64,000 bases of DNA from Paenibacillus sp. IHBB 10380 (GCF_000949425.1 NZ_CP010976.1:2542001-2606000); one strand, 5' to 3'. Numbered from the stretch's first letter, positions 31,701-42,996 are shown. A program made the numbers and translations. The notes: a model not told the origin generated them from the sequence alone.

Positions 31701-34700
31701 AGCCCGCCTTCAAGATGCCTAGAATGGAAACGATAAATTCGAGCGAGCGCGGCAGACAGACGCCGATGAGCTTCCCGCGAAACGGCGCATCCTCCGTGAG
31801 CAAGCTCGCCACATGACGTGACAATTGGTCAAGCCGTTCGTAAGTCACGACCCAGTCGTATGCGATCACCGCCAGTTGAGAAGGCCGGAGCCGGACCTGT
31901 TCCCGGAACAGCTCGGGAACCGAGCTCTCCCTTGGGTACTCCGTGAACGTACGGTTCCAATCGTAGACAATTCGGTCGTAATCGTCTGTAGTCATTAAAG
32001 TAATGTCTCCGACAGCGCTATCCGGATGCTCCACCGCATAATGCAAAGCATGACGCAGATGCTCTGTCAACCGGCGAACCGTTTCTTGCTCCAGCCGGTC
32101 GGCATCGTAAATCAGCTTGATGACGATCCGGTCTCCGTCGCTCGCGATGGTAGTCGTCAGCAGGTAATTCGTTTTCTCTCGTTCCTCTATTGCCGACATG
32201 TTCAGTCCGCTTGCCGGCTGGCGATAGTCGTTCAAATAATTTTCGAAAGCAACGATGCTGTGGAACAACGTATGGCCTTGCACGGAGCTCCAGTCCTTCA
32301 ATTCGTTCAGGCTGACGTGGCAGTAATCGTTCAGCTTTTGAATCGTGTGATGAAGCTCCTTCACATAGCTGGCGACGGACTGCTCCGTATTCCAATGCAT
32401 CACCAAAGGAAGCGTATTAATCAGCAAGCCGGTGATACGGTCCGCTTTGGCAAGATCGGACCCACGGCCGGACACGACCATGCCGAATACGGTTATATCC
32501 GCATCATGAAGCACTTGCAGTACTTTTCCCCAAGCGAACTGCACCAAGGTATTGAGCGATATTTTCGTTTGCTGCACAAACGCTGTCATTCGCCCGGTAA
32601 AGCTTGAGTCCAATTCCAACATCTCGGTCTGCTGCCTGCGGATCGGTTGGTGCGCATCGAAGCGCATGTCGCTTTTCTCCATCGGCAGCGGGGTCGGTTC
32701 GGTAATGTCAGCCAAATAAGCCTTCCAAAAGGTTTCGGCTTCCGTCCGGTCCTTCGCCATCAGCCACCGCATATAATGTTCCAAAGGGAGCGATGGATTG
32801 CGGTAAGGCGTTATGCCCCGCAAGCTGCATTCATAAAGATCATGAACCCGATTAAGCAGCAGCGGAAGACTCCATCCGTCCAGCAAAATATGGTGGTAGC
32901 TCCAAACTACCATCCATTCCTCCGGACCGCTGCGAATCAACGCAAGGCGGTACGCGGGCCGTCGCAGATCGAAGCGGCGCTCGCGGTCCAGCGTCATCCA
33001 CTGCTCGAAGTACTCTTGCTGTCGATCCGCAGGTTGTGAGGCGATATTCTCTACCGTCCAATCCGGTTCCACTGTTTGGACGACACACTGTACCGGCTCG
33101 TCCAGCGCTTCCCAGATGAAGCCTGTCCGTAAACAATCGTTTTCGGCAATGACACGCTGCCACGCTTCCCGATAACGGGTAACATCGAGCCTGCCTTCGT
33201 ATTTCCAGCTTGTCTGCACGAAATATTGGTCGGAGGACGGATGATCCAAATAATGAAAAAAAAGTCCTTTCTGCAGCGGACTAAGCGGCATGATTTTATC
33301 CAAACCGTATTGCGCATGGTACGTATTTACGATCTGGTCCAGTGAAAGCTGATCAAGCAAAACCAGTGGAAAATCGCTCGGCGTAAACTCTTCGCTCTCT
33401 TTCTCCTCACAGTGTTCAATAATGGAAAGCAGATAAGAGATGAAGGATTCGGTCAACCCGGTAATCGTCGCTTCCTCGTAATGACGTCTGCTGTATTTCA
33501 TAAACAAATGCAGCTGGCCATAAACGATGGAGCAGTTAAGCTCCAACAGACTTGTTCCGTGGTTCCGCGGCGAACTATAATCCTGTGCGGCATCGCGCGT
33601 GAAGCTTAACCATTCGTTCGCTTCCCCGGCTTCGGCCTGATCGAACTGGCCCAAATAATTGAACAGCGCCTGCGGATCGGAAGCGGTCAAGGTCGTTCGA
33701 ACCGCCTCGTCCGGATGGCAGTACCGCAGCGCCCCGTACGAGATGCCCCGGTCAGGGATGCGGCGCAGCTGCTCCTTGACGGATTTGATCGTTTCTCCCA
33801 AAGAAGCGTCAGCCGACAACCGGATGCATACGGGAAACATCGATGTGAACCAGCCGATCGTTCGGGTCAAGTTCATGTCGGATACGGAGTGCTCCCGTCC
33901 ATGACCCTCCAGCCGGAAGGCGACCGTCCCCTGTCCGGTCCAGGCGGACAGCATCAGCGACCAGGCGGTAAGCAGCAGATCGTTGATCTGCGTATGGTAA
34001 GCGTGAGCGCACCGGTGCAGCAGCCGCTGCGTATCGCTTGGCGGCAGCGTTGCAATTAGTTCCGCGGATTCGGCGATGCTTCTGTTATCCGCGTAACGGT
34101 CTACGGGTAACTGGAATGCGGCGGAACCGGCCAGCACGTCGGTCCAATCGCTGATATCGTCACGTAGGTCCTCTTTTTGCGCATAGTCCGTGATCGCAGC
34201 CTGCCATTTTTTAGACGGGCTTGGAACCGGAGGCAGCTCAGCGCCGTGATACAACTGATACAGCTCTTGAAGCAAAATCCTCCAGGAAACCCCATCGATG
34301 ACCAGATGATGAACGGTAAGGAACAGACGAATTTTATCGTCAGGGTGGCCTTTGATCAACCCGGCACGAAGCATCGTTCCCGTCTCGTAGTTCAGTTGAC
34401 CATGCCACTTCACGCAGACGGCGGCAATTTCCGAATCGGGGCGCTCTGTCTCCCGAATGGTGTGGGAAGCGAGCCGCACGACAGCGTCCGTTCGGTAGCG
34501 CTGCACATACGTATGCCCCCGCTTTACGAATTGTGCCGCCAGCTCCAGATGCAACCGGACCAGCCAGTTGATGGCATCCTCCAGCCTCGCAGGGTCGCAA
34601 TGGTTGAGCAGCAGCATATGCGACTGATTGAAATAGTTCGGCTCTTCGAACTGCTGCTCGAAAAACCAGTGTTGAATCGGCGTCAGCCCGAATTCGCCCG

Positions 34701-37251
34701 CCAAATCGAGAGCCTGCTCCTTTTGCTTCCCACCGACCACCCAAGCGGCCACGGCCGCCAAATCCTTCACGGTCGCATGCTCCGCCACTTGTCTGGGCGT
34801 CACGACAATTCCGTGATCCCTGGCCATGGATACCATCTGAATGGCGAGGATGGAATCCCCCCCAACGGCATAGAAATGATCGTTGACCCCGATATTTTTC
34901 CGTTTAAGCAGGTGCCGCCAAATGTGAAGCAGCCGCGTTTCCATTTCGTCTTCGCCCGTTTCCGACGCCTTTTCGGAAGAGTGTTCCCACACCGTATTCG
35001 GATGAGGAAGCGCCGACCGGTCCACTTTGCCATTTGTATTCAAAGGAAACGATTCCAGTCGGCAAAAGTAAGACGGAACCATGTAGGACGGTAACACCGA
35101 GGACAGGTACTGCGCCAATTCAGCCTCTTCCAGCTCTTGGGAAGAGGTATAGTAAGCCGCCAGCTTCTGATAATGCCCGTCGTGCCAAGCCCGGACCATG
35201 CATTGACGAATGCCCGGATACTGACGAAGCTGATGCTCGATTTCCCCAAGCTCGATGCGGTAGCCTCTAATCTTGACCTGATCGTCACTGCGGCCGATAA
35301 ATAATAGTTCCCCGCCCGGCGTCCATTTGACGATATCCCCGGTTTTATATAACCGCTCGATTTGCGGAGTATGCCCGTCGCCCATCACAAGCTCTTTGTG
35401 AACGAACCGTTCCTTGGTTAGCTCTTCGCGGTTCAGGTAGCCTCTGGCCAGCCCGACGCCGCCCACCCACAGCTCGCCGGGAACGCCGAACGGAACCGGC
35501 TGGCCGAACGGATTCAGAACAAAGAGCCGTTTGTTATAAACAGGCCGCCCGATCGTCACTTTTTCACCCGGTCGGCAGATCCCCACGGAACAAATAATGG
35601 TCACTTCCGTCGGACCGTAGGCGTTCAGGAATACCCGCTCTTTTCCCCAATCCTCCACAATATCCGGCGTACAAGCCTCCCCAGCTGACACGATCGTCTG
35701 CAAATCGGGCAAGTCACGCTTTTTCATCGTTTTTAATACGGATGGAGGCAGCATAGCAATATGAATACTTTTTTGTTCGAGTACTTCCGAAATATCGGCA
35801 TATGGAGGCAATTCCTCTTCCGACAAAACAACGAGCGTCCCACCGACCGTTAATGTTCCGACCCATTCGTAAACCGATGCGTCAAAGCTGATGGAAGCGA
35901 ACTGTAGCACTCGCGTATCCGAAGTCAGCCCAAACCTGTCGATAAGATAAGGAATCAAAGCAACTAGTCCGGCGTGTTCGATAAGCGCGCCCTTCGGGTT
36001 TCCGGTGGAGCCGGACGTATAGATGACGTATGCCAGATCGTCGGGCTTGACCTCAACGTTCAAATTGTCAACGGAATCGCAGGGCTGCGCAAGCCAGTCG
36101 TCGATACAAATAACCGCCGCCTCCTTCATACCGGCTTGAGAAATCACCGACTTCAGCTTAACGACCAATTGGCTCGTTGTCATGATGATTTTTGCTTGAG
36201 CGTCTTGCAAAATAAACCGAATGCGTTCCTCCGGATATTGGGGATCGATCGGAAGGTAAGCCCCTCCCGTCTTTATCACTCCCAGCATGGCCGGGAGCAC
36301 ATCCGCGCTTCGCTCCATCATGATAGGAATCAGCGTCCCTCGCGGTAGATCGCCTTGCTCGTTCCTCAGATATGCATCCACAATGACGCGGGCGATTCGG
36401 TTAGCCCGGCGGTTTAAATCGGAGTAGGTCAGCTTCTGCTGACGAAACTCCAAGGCGACCGCCTCCGGCGTCTTGGCCGCCTGTTCCTCTACCAATTGAT
36501 GAACGGTTTTATACACAGGATACGTCCTGTCCGTATCGTTCCATCGGATGAACTGATTCCCTTCCTTCCAGGTCAGGAAAGGGTGGAAAAGCACGGGCTT
36601 CTCCGGGTCATTCAATGTGTTGGTCAGTAGTACCCCGAAATGTCCTGCAAGCCTGGAGATCTGCGTTTTGCTGAAGCGACTGCTATCGTATTGAACCGCA
36701 CATTCGAGTTTGTTGAGTCTGTATCGATATAAGAGTGCGATCGTCGGGTGATCCATTTCGTGCAAAGAAACAGACGCCTTCATGCTGTCAAGCGGGTTCA
36801 TTTCCTGTGTCTCTACAATGCCGAAATCGAGAAATTTCCCGGGTTCCAGCGCCGCGGAACCTCCTTCGGCTTGCTTCGTCAACGTTTCGCTCCATACACC
36901 GCCGCTTCTTTTATCTAATTGCATCTCGACCTTATGAACCAAATCAACAAGGCGGTCTTCTTTTCGTATGTCTATGAGAAGTGGATAGCACTGGCTGCAG
37001 TCGTCTCCGGCTTCATCGCGCATGATGGAATATAAAACGGGCACCTCGTATTGATCAGCGTAATGGGATAGTAAAACGGACCATATTGCCGTTAAACAAG
37101 AAGACATACAAAGATGATGCCTGCGGACAAATTCCGCCAGTGTCCGTACTTGTCTATCCTCTAAACGGATCTTCTGAAAATCGTGATCACTCACAGGTCC
37201 GTCTTTCGCCTTATTATTTGAAAATACCTGCATTCTCTTTTCAGGTGTCAT
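28717..37251 (-). CDS. NRPS: partial C-A-T-E-C-A-T-E synthetase
   Basis: 2844 residues. Residues 1-240 are only the C-terminal half of a C domain (no HHxxxDG). A1 is at about 245-760, T1 Ser near 797 (AVGGDSILA), E1 at about 855-1310 (HHLVIDGVSW near 984, RTIGWFTSMFP). C2 is at about 1324-1765 (HHILLDGWS near 1455), A2 at about 1770-2290, T2 near 2327 (LGGHSLHAL), and a last E-type domain at about 2398-2835 (HHLIFDGMS near 2530, RTVGFFAGAYP). GrsA-aligned pockets read D-A-Y-M-V-A-A-I-I-K (A1, perhaps a large hydrophobic residue) and D-A-F-W-L-G-A-T-F-K (A2, valine-like). Two E domains predict D-residues. The truncated start suggests loss of an upstream module. Confidence 0.95.
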
Positions 37252-37447
37252 CGCTATATCAGCCCCTCTTGTTTGTTTTTATTCTACATGCCCCCTTATG
37301 AAAAGCGGCTACGAGTTTCCTTGGTCGAGAAACTGCATTTTTACACCTCAAGTCGCTATTGCTTCAGCATCTTGCCTTGATCTTATGCACTTTCGAAATT
37401 CAGGATGATATCTTCGTAAATAACGTCTCTCTCCAAAATGCCCCCCC

Positions 37448-38185
37448 CTAAATGGAAACCGCCAGTTTTTTCATTAAAACTTTGCGGACATATGTCGGAA
37501 CTTCCCGCTGATTGTCATTCACGATGAAAAAATGGTCTCCTTCGAATCCCTTGAACTCCGTCCGGCCATGCGTGTATCGATTCCACGAATGGATTCTATC
37601 AGACATCGTGTTGTCATGGAATCCGTACAGAACAGACATATCGCATGCAAGTTTGCGGTCGGCAACGTTGCGTTTCGATTCCAAATAGGTCTCCACCACT
37701 TGAGTATCGGCACGCAGAATGGGCAAAAAGGTATTGCGTATGACTTCATGTTGCATCGCTTCTATCGGAGTTCCGCCCAATTCGCATATTTCGTGCATGA
37801 ACTCGCGATCCGACATCCGATGATATACTTTTTTCCTCGGGAGATGAAGGGGATCGAATCCCGATAGAAAGGTATGGACAAGCGAATAGGGAGAGTCGGT
37901 CCCTATTCGCATTCCAATTCGATAAGCCAGCAAACTTCCCATGCTGTGACCGAACAAGGCCACACGGTCATTCTCTTGTATGTGATTTCGGACAATATCT
38001 TGAAACAGGTTTTCTTCCAGTTCCTCCAAAGAATATAAGAGCGGTTCCTCCATTCTGGATCCTCTGCCAGGCAGTTCTATGGGGATGAGTTGAATGGGGC
38101 TTAGCCACTTGGTCCATTGGCGATAAATCGAAAAGGACGAACCTCCCGCATAAGGAAAGCACAGCAATTTTAGAGTATTTTCCAC
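37448..38185 (-). CDS. Type II thioesterase (GrsT-like)
   Basis: A 245-residue alpha/beta hydrolase of the external thioesterase family that clears misprimed carrier domains in NRPS/PKS pathways. It has CFPYAGGSSFS near residue 9, the nucleophile elbow GHSMGS near 94, an acidic residue region near GFHDNTMSD, and the catalytic His in FEGDHFFI near 220. It precedes the large NRPS on the same strand, about 200 bp away, as in gramicidin-type clusters. Length is standard and the gene looks intact. Confidence 0.93.
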   Translation of the reverse strand: MENTLKLLCFPYAGGSSFSIYRQWTKWLSPIQLIPIELPGRGSRMEEPLLYSLEELEENLFQDIVRNHIQENDRVALFGHSMGSLLAYRIGMRIGTDSPYSLVHTFLSGFDPLHLPRKKVYHRMSDREFMHEICELGGTPIEAMQHEVIRNTFLPILRADTQVVETYLESKRNVADRKLACDMSVLYGFHDNTMSDRIHSWNRYTHGRTEFKGFEGDHFFIVNDNQREVPTYVRKVLMKKLAVSI

Positions 38186-38201
38186 CTGTTATAATCTCCT
38201 T

Positions 38202-38459
38202 TTATTCTTCGACTTCCTTAGCTTTTGCCGCTATCACTGCAGCATTCACGCTGCTCTCCATTTCGGTCAATACGTCGTCCACTGATTTCGTGCCCATGAT
38301 GAGCTCGATTAAGGATGGGTTTGCCGATTGAATGGCTACCCATTCGTACTTGCTTGGTTTATCTAATACGGGAGCATCCATTTCATACAGCGCTTTTAAT
38401 TTTTTTTCTTGGAGCTGTGCAATGCCCTTTCCGAAATAAGTGTTTTCGACAATATTCAA
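38202..38459 (-). pseudogene. Extracellular sugar-binding protein, C-terminal fragment
   Basis: An 85-codon frame matching the C-terminal end of an ABC solute-binding protein (family 1): KYEWVAIQSANPSLIELIM and KSVDDVLTEMESSVNAAV. The signal peptide and most of the protein are absent. It sits 16 bp before the thioesterase gene on the same strand, marking a deletion or recombination edge of the NRPS locus. Confidence 0.65.
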
Positions 38460-38674
38460 CTATAAATTTCAGTTGACTCTAGTTGCCATGTTATGGGGAG
38501 AAATGCACAAGGGTACATTTTAGGTTAAATTATACATTATTTTGTAGTTTTTTGGAATAATCGTACAATGTTATTCATAGCGGTTAAACACCCTTATTAT
38601 GGACACTGCACCTCTTATTCGATATCAATCGTAGAATTGCTTTAAATTGCTTCATTTTTCATTTGTGCCGACGC

Positions 38675-38883
38675 TTAAACCTTAATCTGCTTCGGCTTAA
38701 CAGTGCCTTGCTTTACCGCTTCCATATAATCATACGGGGAAAAATCGTAGATACTGCCGTGGATACGCACGCGATTATAATCTTGGATAAACTGGCTTAC
38801 GATTTCATAAGCTTGTGGATAAGACTCAAACTCATGACGCTGAAAGCATTCGGTTTCGATGATCGAATGATAGGATTCAATAT
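38675..38883 (-). pseudogene. IS3-family OrfB C-terminal remnant
   Basis: Minus-strand frame IESYHSIIETECFQRHEFE, QFIQDYNRVRIHGSIYDFSP to KPKQIKV-stop. This is the end of an IS3-type integrase, with the catalytic Glu in the IESYHS segment. Nothing recognisable of the upstream catalytic Asp residues remains. Inactive. Confidence 0.85.
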
Positions 38884-39344
38884 GGAACTAGACCAGTTCG
38901 AAGACACCTGGGGAGCGAAATATCCGCTGCTGGTAAAGTCCTGGCGGCAGAACTGGGAGGAGATGTCCACTTTTTCATTGCGACTCTTTTGTACCAACCT
39001 TTTTTGGTCGCCAAGGAACATGAGTAAAATTGTTTATTAACCTGGATACCTCTCCTCACTACTCCTGCACATCTGCACTTAGAAAACACTTTATTATCTG
39101 TCTAGTGGTTCATTTTCTTTTTACAAATAGACCACTCTTACCGGTAGCACTGCTTTCTGCAAATGATATCTGGTAGTTGTATTTTGTATGCTACCAAGTA
39201 TTCCTTCGAGCATTCTTTAGCTCAATAATGTCCATAATCTCTCCCTGGTCACGGGCAGACAACATTCTAAACTTAATGATTAAGTAATTCTCCGACTATC
39301 TCATCTATGCAGTCTTCATTTCCTTCATCTCCAAATAAGAGCCA
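38884..39344. other. Unassigned debris between IS3 and XRE remnants
   Basis: Short overlapping frames on both strands, none protein-like over a useful length. A Cys-rich minus-strand frame near 39089-38877 lacks a start site and family match. Probably eroded mobile-element sequence. Confidence 0.35.
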
Positions 39345-39525
39345 TGTTGATTTAACGTTTAACGTTAAACACTTTGATTATAGTGAGAACAGTCTCACCG
39401 AAGGATTGTACTTGTTCTGTTCAAGCTCACTCAAAGTTCCCTGAGACACACCAACATGGTTTGAAAATTCAATTTGGTTCATCTGATTGTTCTTTCTAAT
39501 TTCTCTAATTCGCTCCCCTAATACT
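39345..39525 (-). pseudogene. XRE-family HTH regulator remnant
   Basis: The minus strand reads LGERIREIRKNNQMNQIEF, NHVGVSQGTLSELEQNKYNPSV, a Cro/CI-type helix-turn-helix. It is followed, after a one-base shift, by ETVLTIIKVFNVKR-stop. No start codon precedes the frame. The segment TTAACGTTTAACGTTAAAC at the 3' end is a small nested repeat. Probably the remnant of a mobile-element repressor. Confidence 0.7.
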
Positions 39526-39551
39526 GGCTACACCCCCTTCTCAATAAAAAA

Positions 39552-39583
39552 GTCCCGATGACCTAACAAAGCATCATCGGGAC
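39552..39583. terminator. Intrinsic terminator hairpin
   Basis: 10-bp perfect stem GTCCCGATGA (39552-39561)/TCATCGGGAC (39574-39583) with a 12-base loop. Preceded by AAAAAA on the left, it would terminate minus-strand transcription with a U-run. Confidence 0.75.
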
Positions 39584-39712
39584 AATTCTAGGAGTTCCAT
39601 ACTTTTTTTACTGGTTCCACACTTTTTTATCATCAGACAGAAAGGCAGTGTTTCGTGTTTCAACTGAATGTGTATCAAAGAGGTTAGAAAAGTTAAAACG
39701 AGGTGAAATCTA

Positions 39713-39991
39713 ATGTACTACTCAGTCATTCAAAATAACAAATATATAGTCATCCTTGCAGATGGTGTCGCGGAAAAAGAGATTATTGAGCTGCCAACTG
39801 AAGAACTGGCCGATCAAGTAGCTTATCATTTACAACTTGCATGGAATGAAGGGGAACTATGGGGTCAGGAGTCGCTTAGAAGAGAACTTGATCCTGAGGG
39901 TAACAGGAAGAGGATATATGACTCGATCATGAAAATGAGATCGTTCAATAACAGGAGAGAACTAAGGAATTATTACGGATTAATAAACTAA
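39713..39991 (+). CDS. Hypothetical small protein
   Basis: 92 residues, MYYSVIQNNKYIVILADGV to ELRNYYGLIN, with a fair ribosome site (CGAGGTGAAATCTA). Acidic and amphipathic with no membrane segment; the family is not recognised. It lies directly upstream of a decayed tyrosine recombinase, and a 24-codon frame (MEEKQKQIMEQVL) follows at 39990. Probably cargo or an accessory gene of a former integrative element. Confidence 0.55.
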   Translation: MYYSVIQNNKYIVILADGVAEKEIIELPTEELADQVAYHLQLAWNEGELWGQESLRRELDPEGNRKRIYDSIMKMRSFNNRRELRNYYGLIN

Positions 39992-40039
39992 TGGAAGAGA
40001 AACAAAAGCAAATTATGGAGCAAGTCTTATCTTGGAAGT

Positions 40040-40791
40040 CACGGGGAATGGAATAGAATTTCTCAAACCATTCGTTCTACTCAGTCACCCCCTACGAAAT
40101 TTAAATTGTATAACTCCATTACCTACTTAAAGTCATTTTTCAGCTTTCTTTTTCGATCAAAGATGACTAAACAAAATCCAATGGCAAATTACAAGAATCA
40201 TTATTACAACAGGGAGATTAAAAACAGATGGCTGACCCCTAACGAATACAACCTATTGCTTCATTAATTGTCGTAATAATAAATTAGAAGAATACGCTAT
40301 GTGTCTCCTCTTGATGACAACTGGTATACGAAATTCCGAATTACGCGCTTTGCGATATCGTCATATTGATTTCGAACATTCCACCATACATATCGAAGAA
40401 GGCCAGAAAACAAATATCGGCACGGTTTTTATGCCCGATGTTTTGAAGTTGACTCTAAAGAACTACACTTCTAAATCAGCCTTTCAACAACGATTACGAA
40501 GTTGCAATGACTATCTGTTTACTCTAAATTGCAAAAACCAACTTAACATTGATGCTCTAAAGAAACGAATAGTTGAACTGACACGAGAATCCGGAATTCA
40601 AAGAAAAGTAACACCTCATACGTTTAGGTACACTACGGCAAAATTAATGCAAATTAGCGGATCTTAGCAGCATTCAAAGACAACTTAGACATGAACATGC
40701 CTATACAACAATGCGATATTTGGGGTGTTCCGAAAGGGAAATTCAACTCATGGAGGAAAATACAGGATCATTCAATCCTGAAATGGACTAA
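40040..40791 (+). pseudogene. Tyrosine recombinase/integrase, frameshifted
   Basis: The N-terminal core-binding part reads RISQTIRSTQSPPTKFKLY to NREIKNRWLTPNEYNLLLH in one frame. The catalytic part, LLMTTGIRNSELRALRYRHID (Arg I) and KVTPHTFRYTTAKLMQ (HxxR), is in another at 40299-40667. The end, SIQRQLRHEHAYTTMRYLG with the nucleophile Tyr, needs a further shift near 40665. Stops near 40265 and 40665 disable it. All catalytic residues except Lys can be traced, so inactivation looks recent. Confidence 0.8.
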
Positions 40792-40957
40792 AGAGAGGAA
40801 TGAAGTCCATCGATACTTTATTTGGGGAAGTATCGTCATTAGACTCAATGTGAGTCATTCAGGCGTTCTGTAGGAAACAGTACGCAAAATTGAGATACAA
40901 ACGCTTGATTTAGACCTAGAATTAACTCAATTCGTATTCAAACGAAAATAATAATAA

Positions 40958-40986
40958 CCAGTCGCCGATACAATATCGACGACTGG
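40958..40986. terminator. Hairpin after the integrase remnant
   Basis: CCAGTCG (40958-40964) pairs with CGACTGG (40980-40986), with a partial inner stem (CGATA/TATCG). No clear T-run on either side, so terminator function is uncertain. Confidence 0.4.
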
Positions 40987-41067
40987 CTGCTTAAACTTGA
41001 AAGGTGTTTTGATCCTTGTCTCACAAACGGGGGTCAGTCCCCATATCATAACCTCATTTTTATATTA

Positions 41068-41409
41068 GTTAATTATGCGTATTTACCATTTGGTAATAAG
41101 ACATTGTACTTATCGAGCATTTTAGATTTATACAACGGAGAGATTGTCGCTTACAATATTTCAGATAAGCAAGATACATCATTTGTGTTAGATACACTAA
41201 ATCAGCTTCCAGATCAGCAAGGTATGGTGTTACATAGCGATCAGGGCAGTGTGTACACGTCTCAAGCTTATCAAGAAGCTGTAAAAGGAAAAGGCATTAC
41301 CATGAGCATGTCCTGCAAGGGAACGCCTGCTGATAATGCCCCTATCGAATCATTTCATTCCACGCTAAAGTCTGAAACGTTCTATCTCGAAGGGCTAGCA
41401 AATCTATAA
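41068..41409 (+). pseudogene. IS3-family (IS150-like) transposase fragment
   Basis: Plus-strand frame LPFGNKTLYLSSILDLYNG, MVLHSDQGSVYTSQAYQE (second catalytic Asp) and CKGTPADNAPIESFHSTL (catalytic Glu). The start and C-terminal end are missing. Immediately downstream, a minus-strand frame from 41519 (MNYPKELIVKMKEVEF) runs into the element and may be a host gene cut by it. Confidence 0.85.
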
Positions 41410-41513
41410 AACGTACTGATTTTTTCTTCATGGTTACCATTCAACACATTGCCTATGCTGGTGTCGTAAATAAATTCAACTTCTTTCATTTTAACTATTA
41501 ACTCTTTAGGATA

Positions 41514-41609
41514 GTTCATAAAAGAAAAGCCTGCTTTCTCAGCAGACCTTGTTGAAACATTTACCTTTCAATGTCCCTCGCGATATAGCACTACCACGCA
41601 CTCCACATG
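41514..41609 (-). repeat. Copy 2 of the 96-bp RlmD-like 3' end plus terminator repeat
   Basis: Partner of 6615-6710. The minus-strand reading extends a little further here, PIFPHTVHVECVVVLYREGH-stop, which strengthens the match to the C-terminus of TrmA/RlmD-type rRNA methyltransferases. The terminator hairpin GTCTGCT-GAGAA-AGCAGGC and TTTTCTTTT follow. Confidence 0.7.
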
Positions 41610-41699
41610 TACCGTATGCGGGAATATAGGCTATTTGGTTCCCGTCTGCCCCGGCCCTCCAATGCCAGGTGGTTTCTCGAATGGCGCTCAGGTGAGCAT

Positions 41700-42114
41700 C
41701 CAGACATCCCTGTTATTAAGCCCATTCTCTGTACCTTCTAGCCATCCGAAATACAGACTGGACAAGCCATACTGGCACTCTATGGTTCATTATTTGTCTC
41801 TTTGTTGTTCAAATTATGTATTTGTAATTCACAAAAAATTCCACAACAATCCTCTGCTTCTTATGACGGTGATTACTACATATGCCATCGCTGGGTTACT
41901 CTATAATCTACTATTCACTCCACTTTTATGGAATCTAGATGCCGCAATGATCGTATTACCCTTCTTCGGATTAGGTCATCTATTTAAACAGTATCAACAT
42001 AAACTTACCGCATACTTAAATTATAAGTTTCTCGCCCTCTTTTTCAATCTAAATCTACTGACAGGCATGTTGAATGCAAAGATTGATATTTTCTCTGGGG
42101 CCTACGGAAACTAG
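41700..42114 (+). pseudogene. Acyltransferase family 3-like membrane fragment
   Basis: Plus-strand frame with helices LLLMTVITTYAIAGLLYNL and AMIVLPFFGLGHLFKQY, then KIDIFSGAYGN. This resembles the middle of multi-helix acyltransferase-3 proteins, where a KxDM-x-YGN segment is common. The upstream part (41635-41700) is unrelated and Pro-rich; the N-terminal His motif and the C-terminus are lost. Confidence 0.6.
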
Positions 42115-42213
42115 GTAAGCCCATTAGAATGGGGCAGCGACATAAACCGATGCATGAAAATCCCTCCAAATCCTTAATGCTTAAACATGAAACAACACAT
42201 CATCCCGGATTAT

Positions 42214-42996
42214 TTATATAACCCGGGATTTGATGTGTTGTGTAGCGTGAATGTTCTGATCGATTCGATATCCTTTAACCACTCTTTTCTTTAATAGTGT
42301 ATCTGTCCGCACATAAGAATACTGCTTGGGCTTAAGCTCTTGCAGAACTATTCGTACCCCCTCCAACATTTGCCTTGGCGCATCTTCATCAGCACCTGCC
42401 GTATCGCCACTATCATGTAGTAGTACGATAGAGCCGGGTTTGATCTTACGTAACAGTCGGTCTATTAACTTCTGGGAATTCTCTTGACGCTTCCAATCCC
42501 AACCCATCACGGACCAAAGCACAATGTAGTATGATTTGCGAAGCAAAAATAAATCACCCAGATTCAATACTCCCCACGGCGGACGATAACTAGAAGGCCG
42601 CTCCCCGATAATCCCCTCAATAATATCAGCCGTGCGATTGATATGCTGACGCTTTATTTTCCACGGAAATATAATTAAGTTACATTTATGAATGTAGTTG
42701 TGAATTCCTACTTGATGCCCCTCATCATGTATTCTTCGTATCAAATGCGGATACTGTTCAGCTTTACTACCAAGTACAAAGAACGTCGCCAACACATCAT
42801 ATTGCTTCAGCAAATCCAGTAGTTCAGGTGTATAGCGTGGATCAGGGCCGTCATCGAAAGTAAAGGCGACCTCAGCCTGTTGTGCTTGTCTTCCTCTCTT
42901 ATATACACCTAGACCAAAGACTCGTGACATTATTACTGGAATCATCATGTACACAAAAGAACCGATTAAAAACAGGCCAGGTAGCCATTGATTCAT
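42214..42996 (-). CDS. Polysaccharide deacetylase family protein
   Basis: 260 residues. One N-terminal membrane anchor (about residues 5-25) precedes a NodB-homology domain. It has AFTFDDGPDPRYT near residue 45 (catalytic Asp pair), HNYIH near 98 (metal-binding HxxxH), YRPPWGVL near 135, and VLLHDSGD near 188. It would be membrane-bound, facing outside, and would deacetylate N-acetylglucosamine polymers or peptidoglycan. Its ATG overlaps the stop of the upstream YkoP-like gene by 4 bp, so they form an operon. Confidence 0.92.
   Translation of the reverse strand: MNQWLPGLFLIGSFVYMMIPVIMSRVFGLGVYKRGRQAQQAEVAFTFDDGPDPRYTPELLDLLKQYDVLATFFVLGSKAEQYPHLIRRIHDEGHQVGIHNYIHKCNLIIFPWKIKRQHINRTADIIEGIIGERPSSYRPPWGVLNLGDLFLLRKSYYIVLWSVMGWDWKRQENSQKLIDRLLRKIKPGSIVLLHDSGDTAGADEDAPRQMLEGVRIVLQELKPKQYSYVRTDTLLKKRVVKGYRIDQNIHATQHIKSRVI

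Noticed and set aside
34177..35094. 305-codon plus-strand open frame inside the large NRPS
   Set aside because: Lies wholly antisense to a well-conserved NRPS; its translation is Arg/His/Gln-rich with no domain, as expected from a GC-rich gene's complement.
39353..39371. Short TTAACG/AACGTT repeats considered as the start of a CRISPR or iteron array
   Set aside because: Only one nested palindromic cluster without spaced copies; it lies within the XRE remnant's end.
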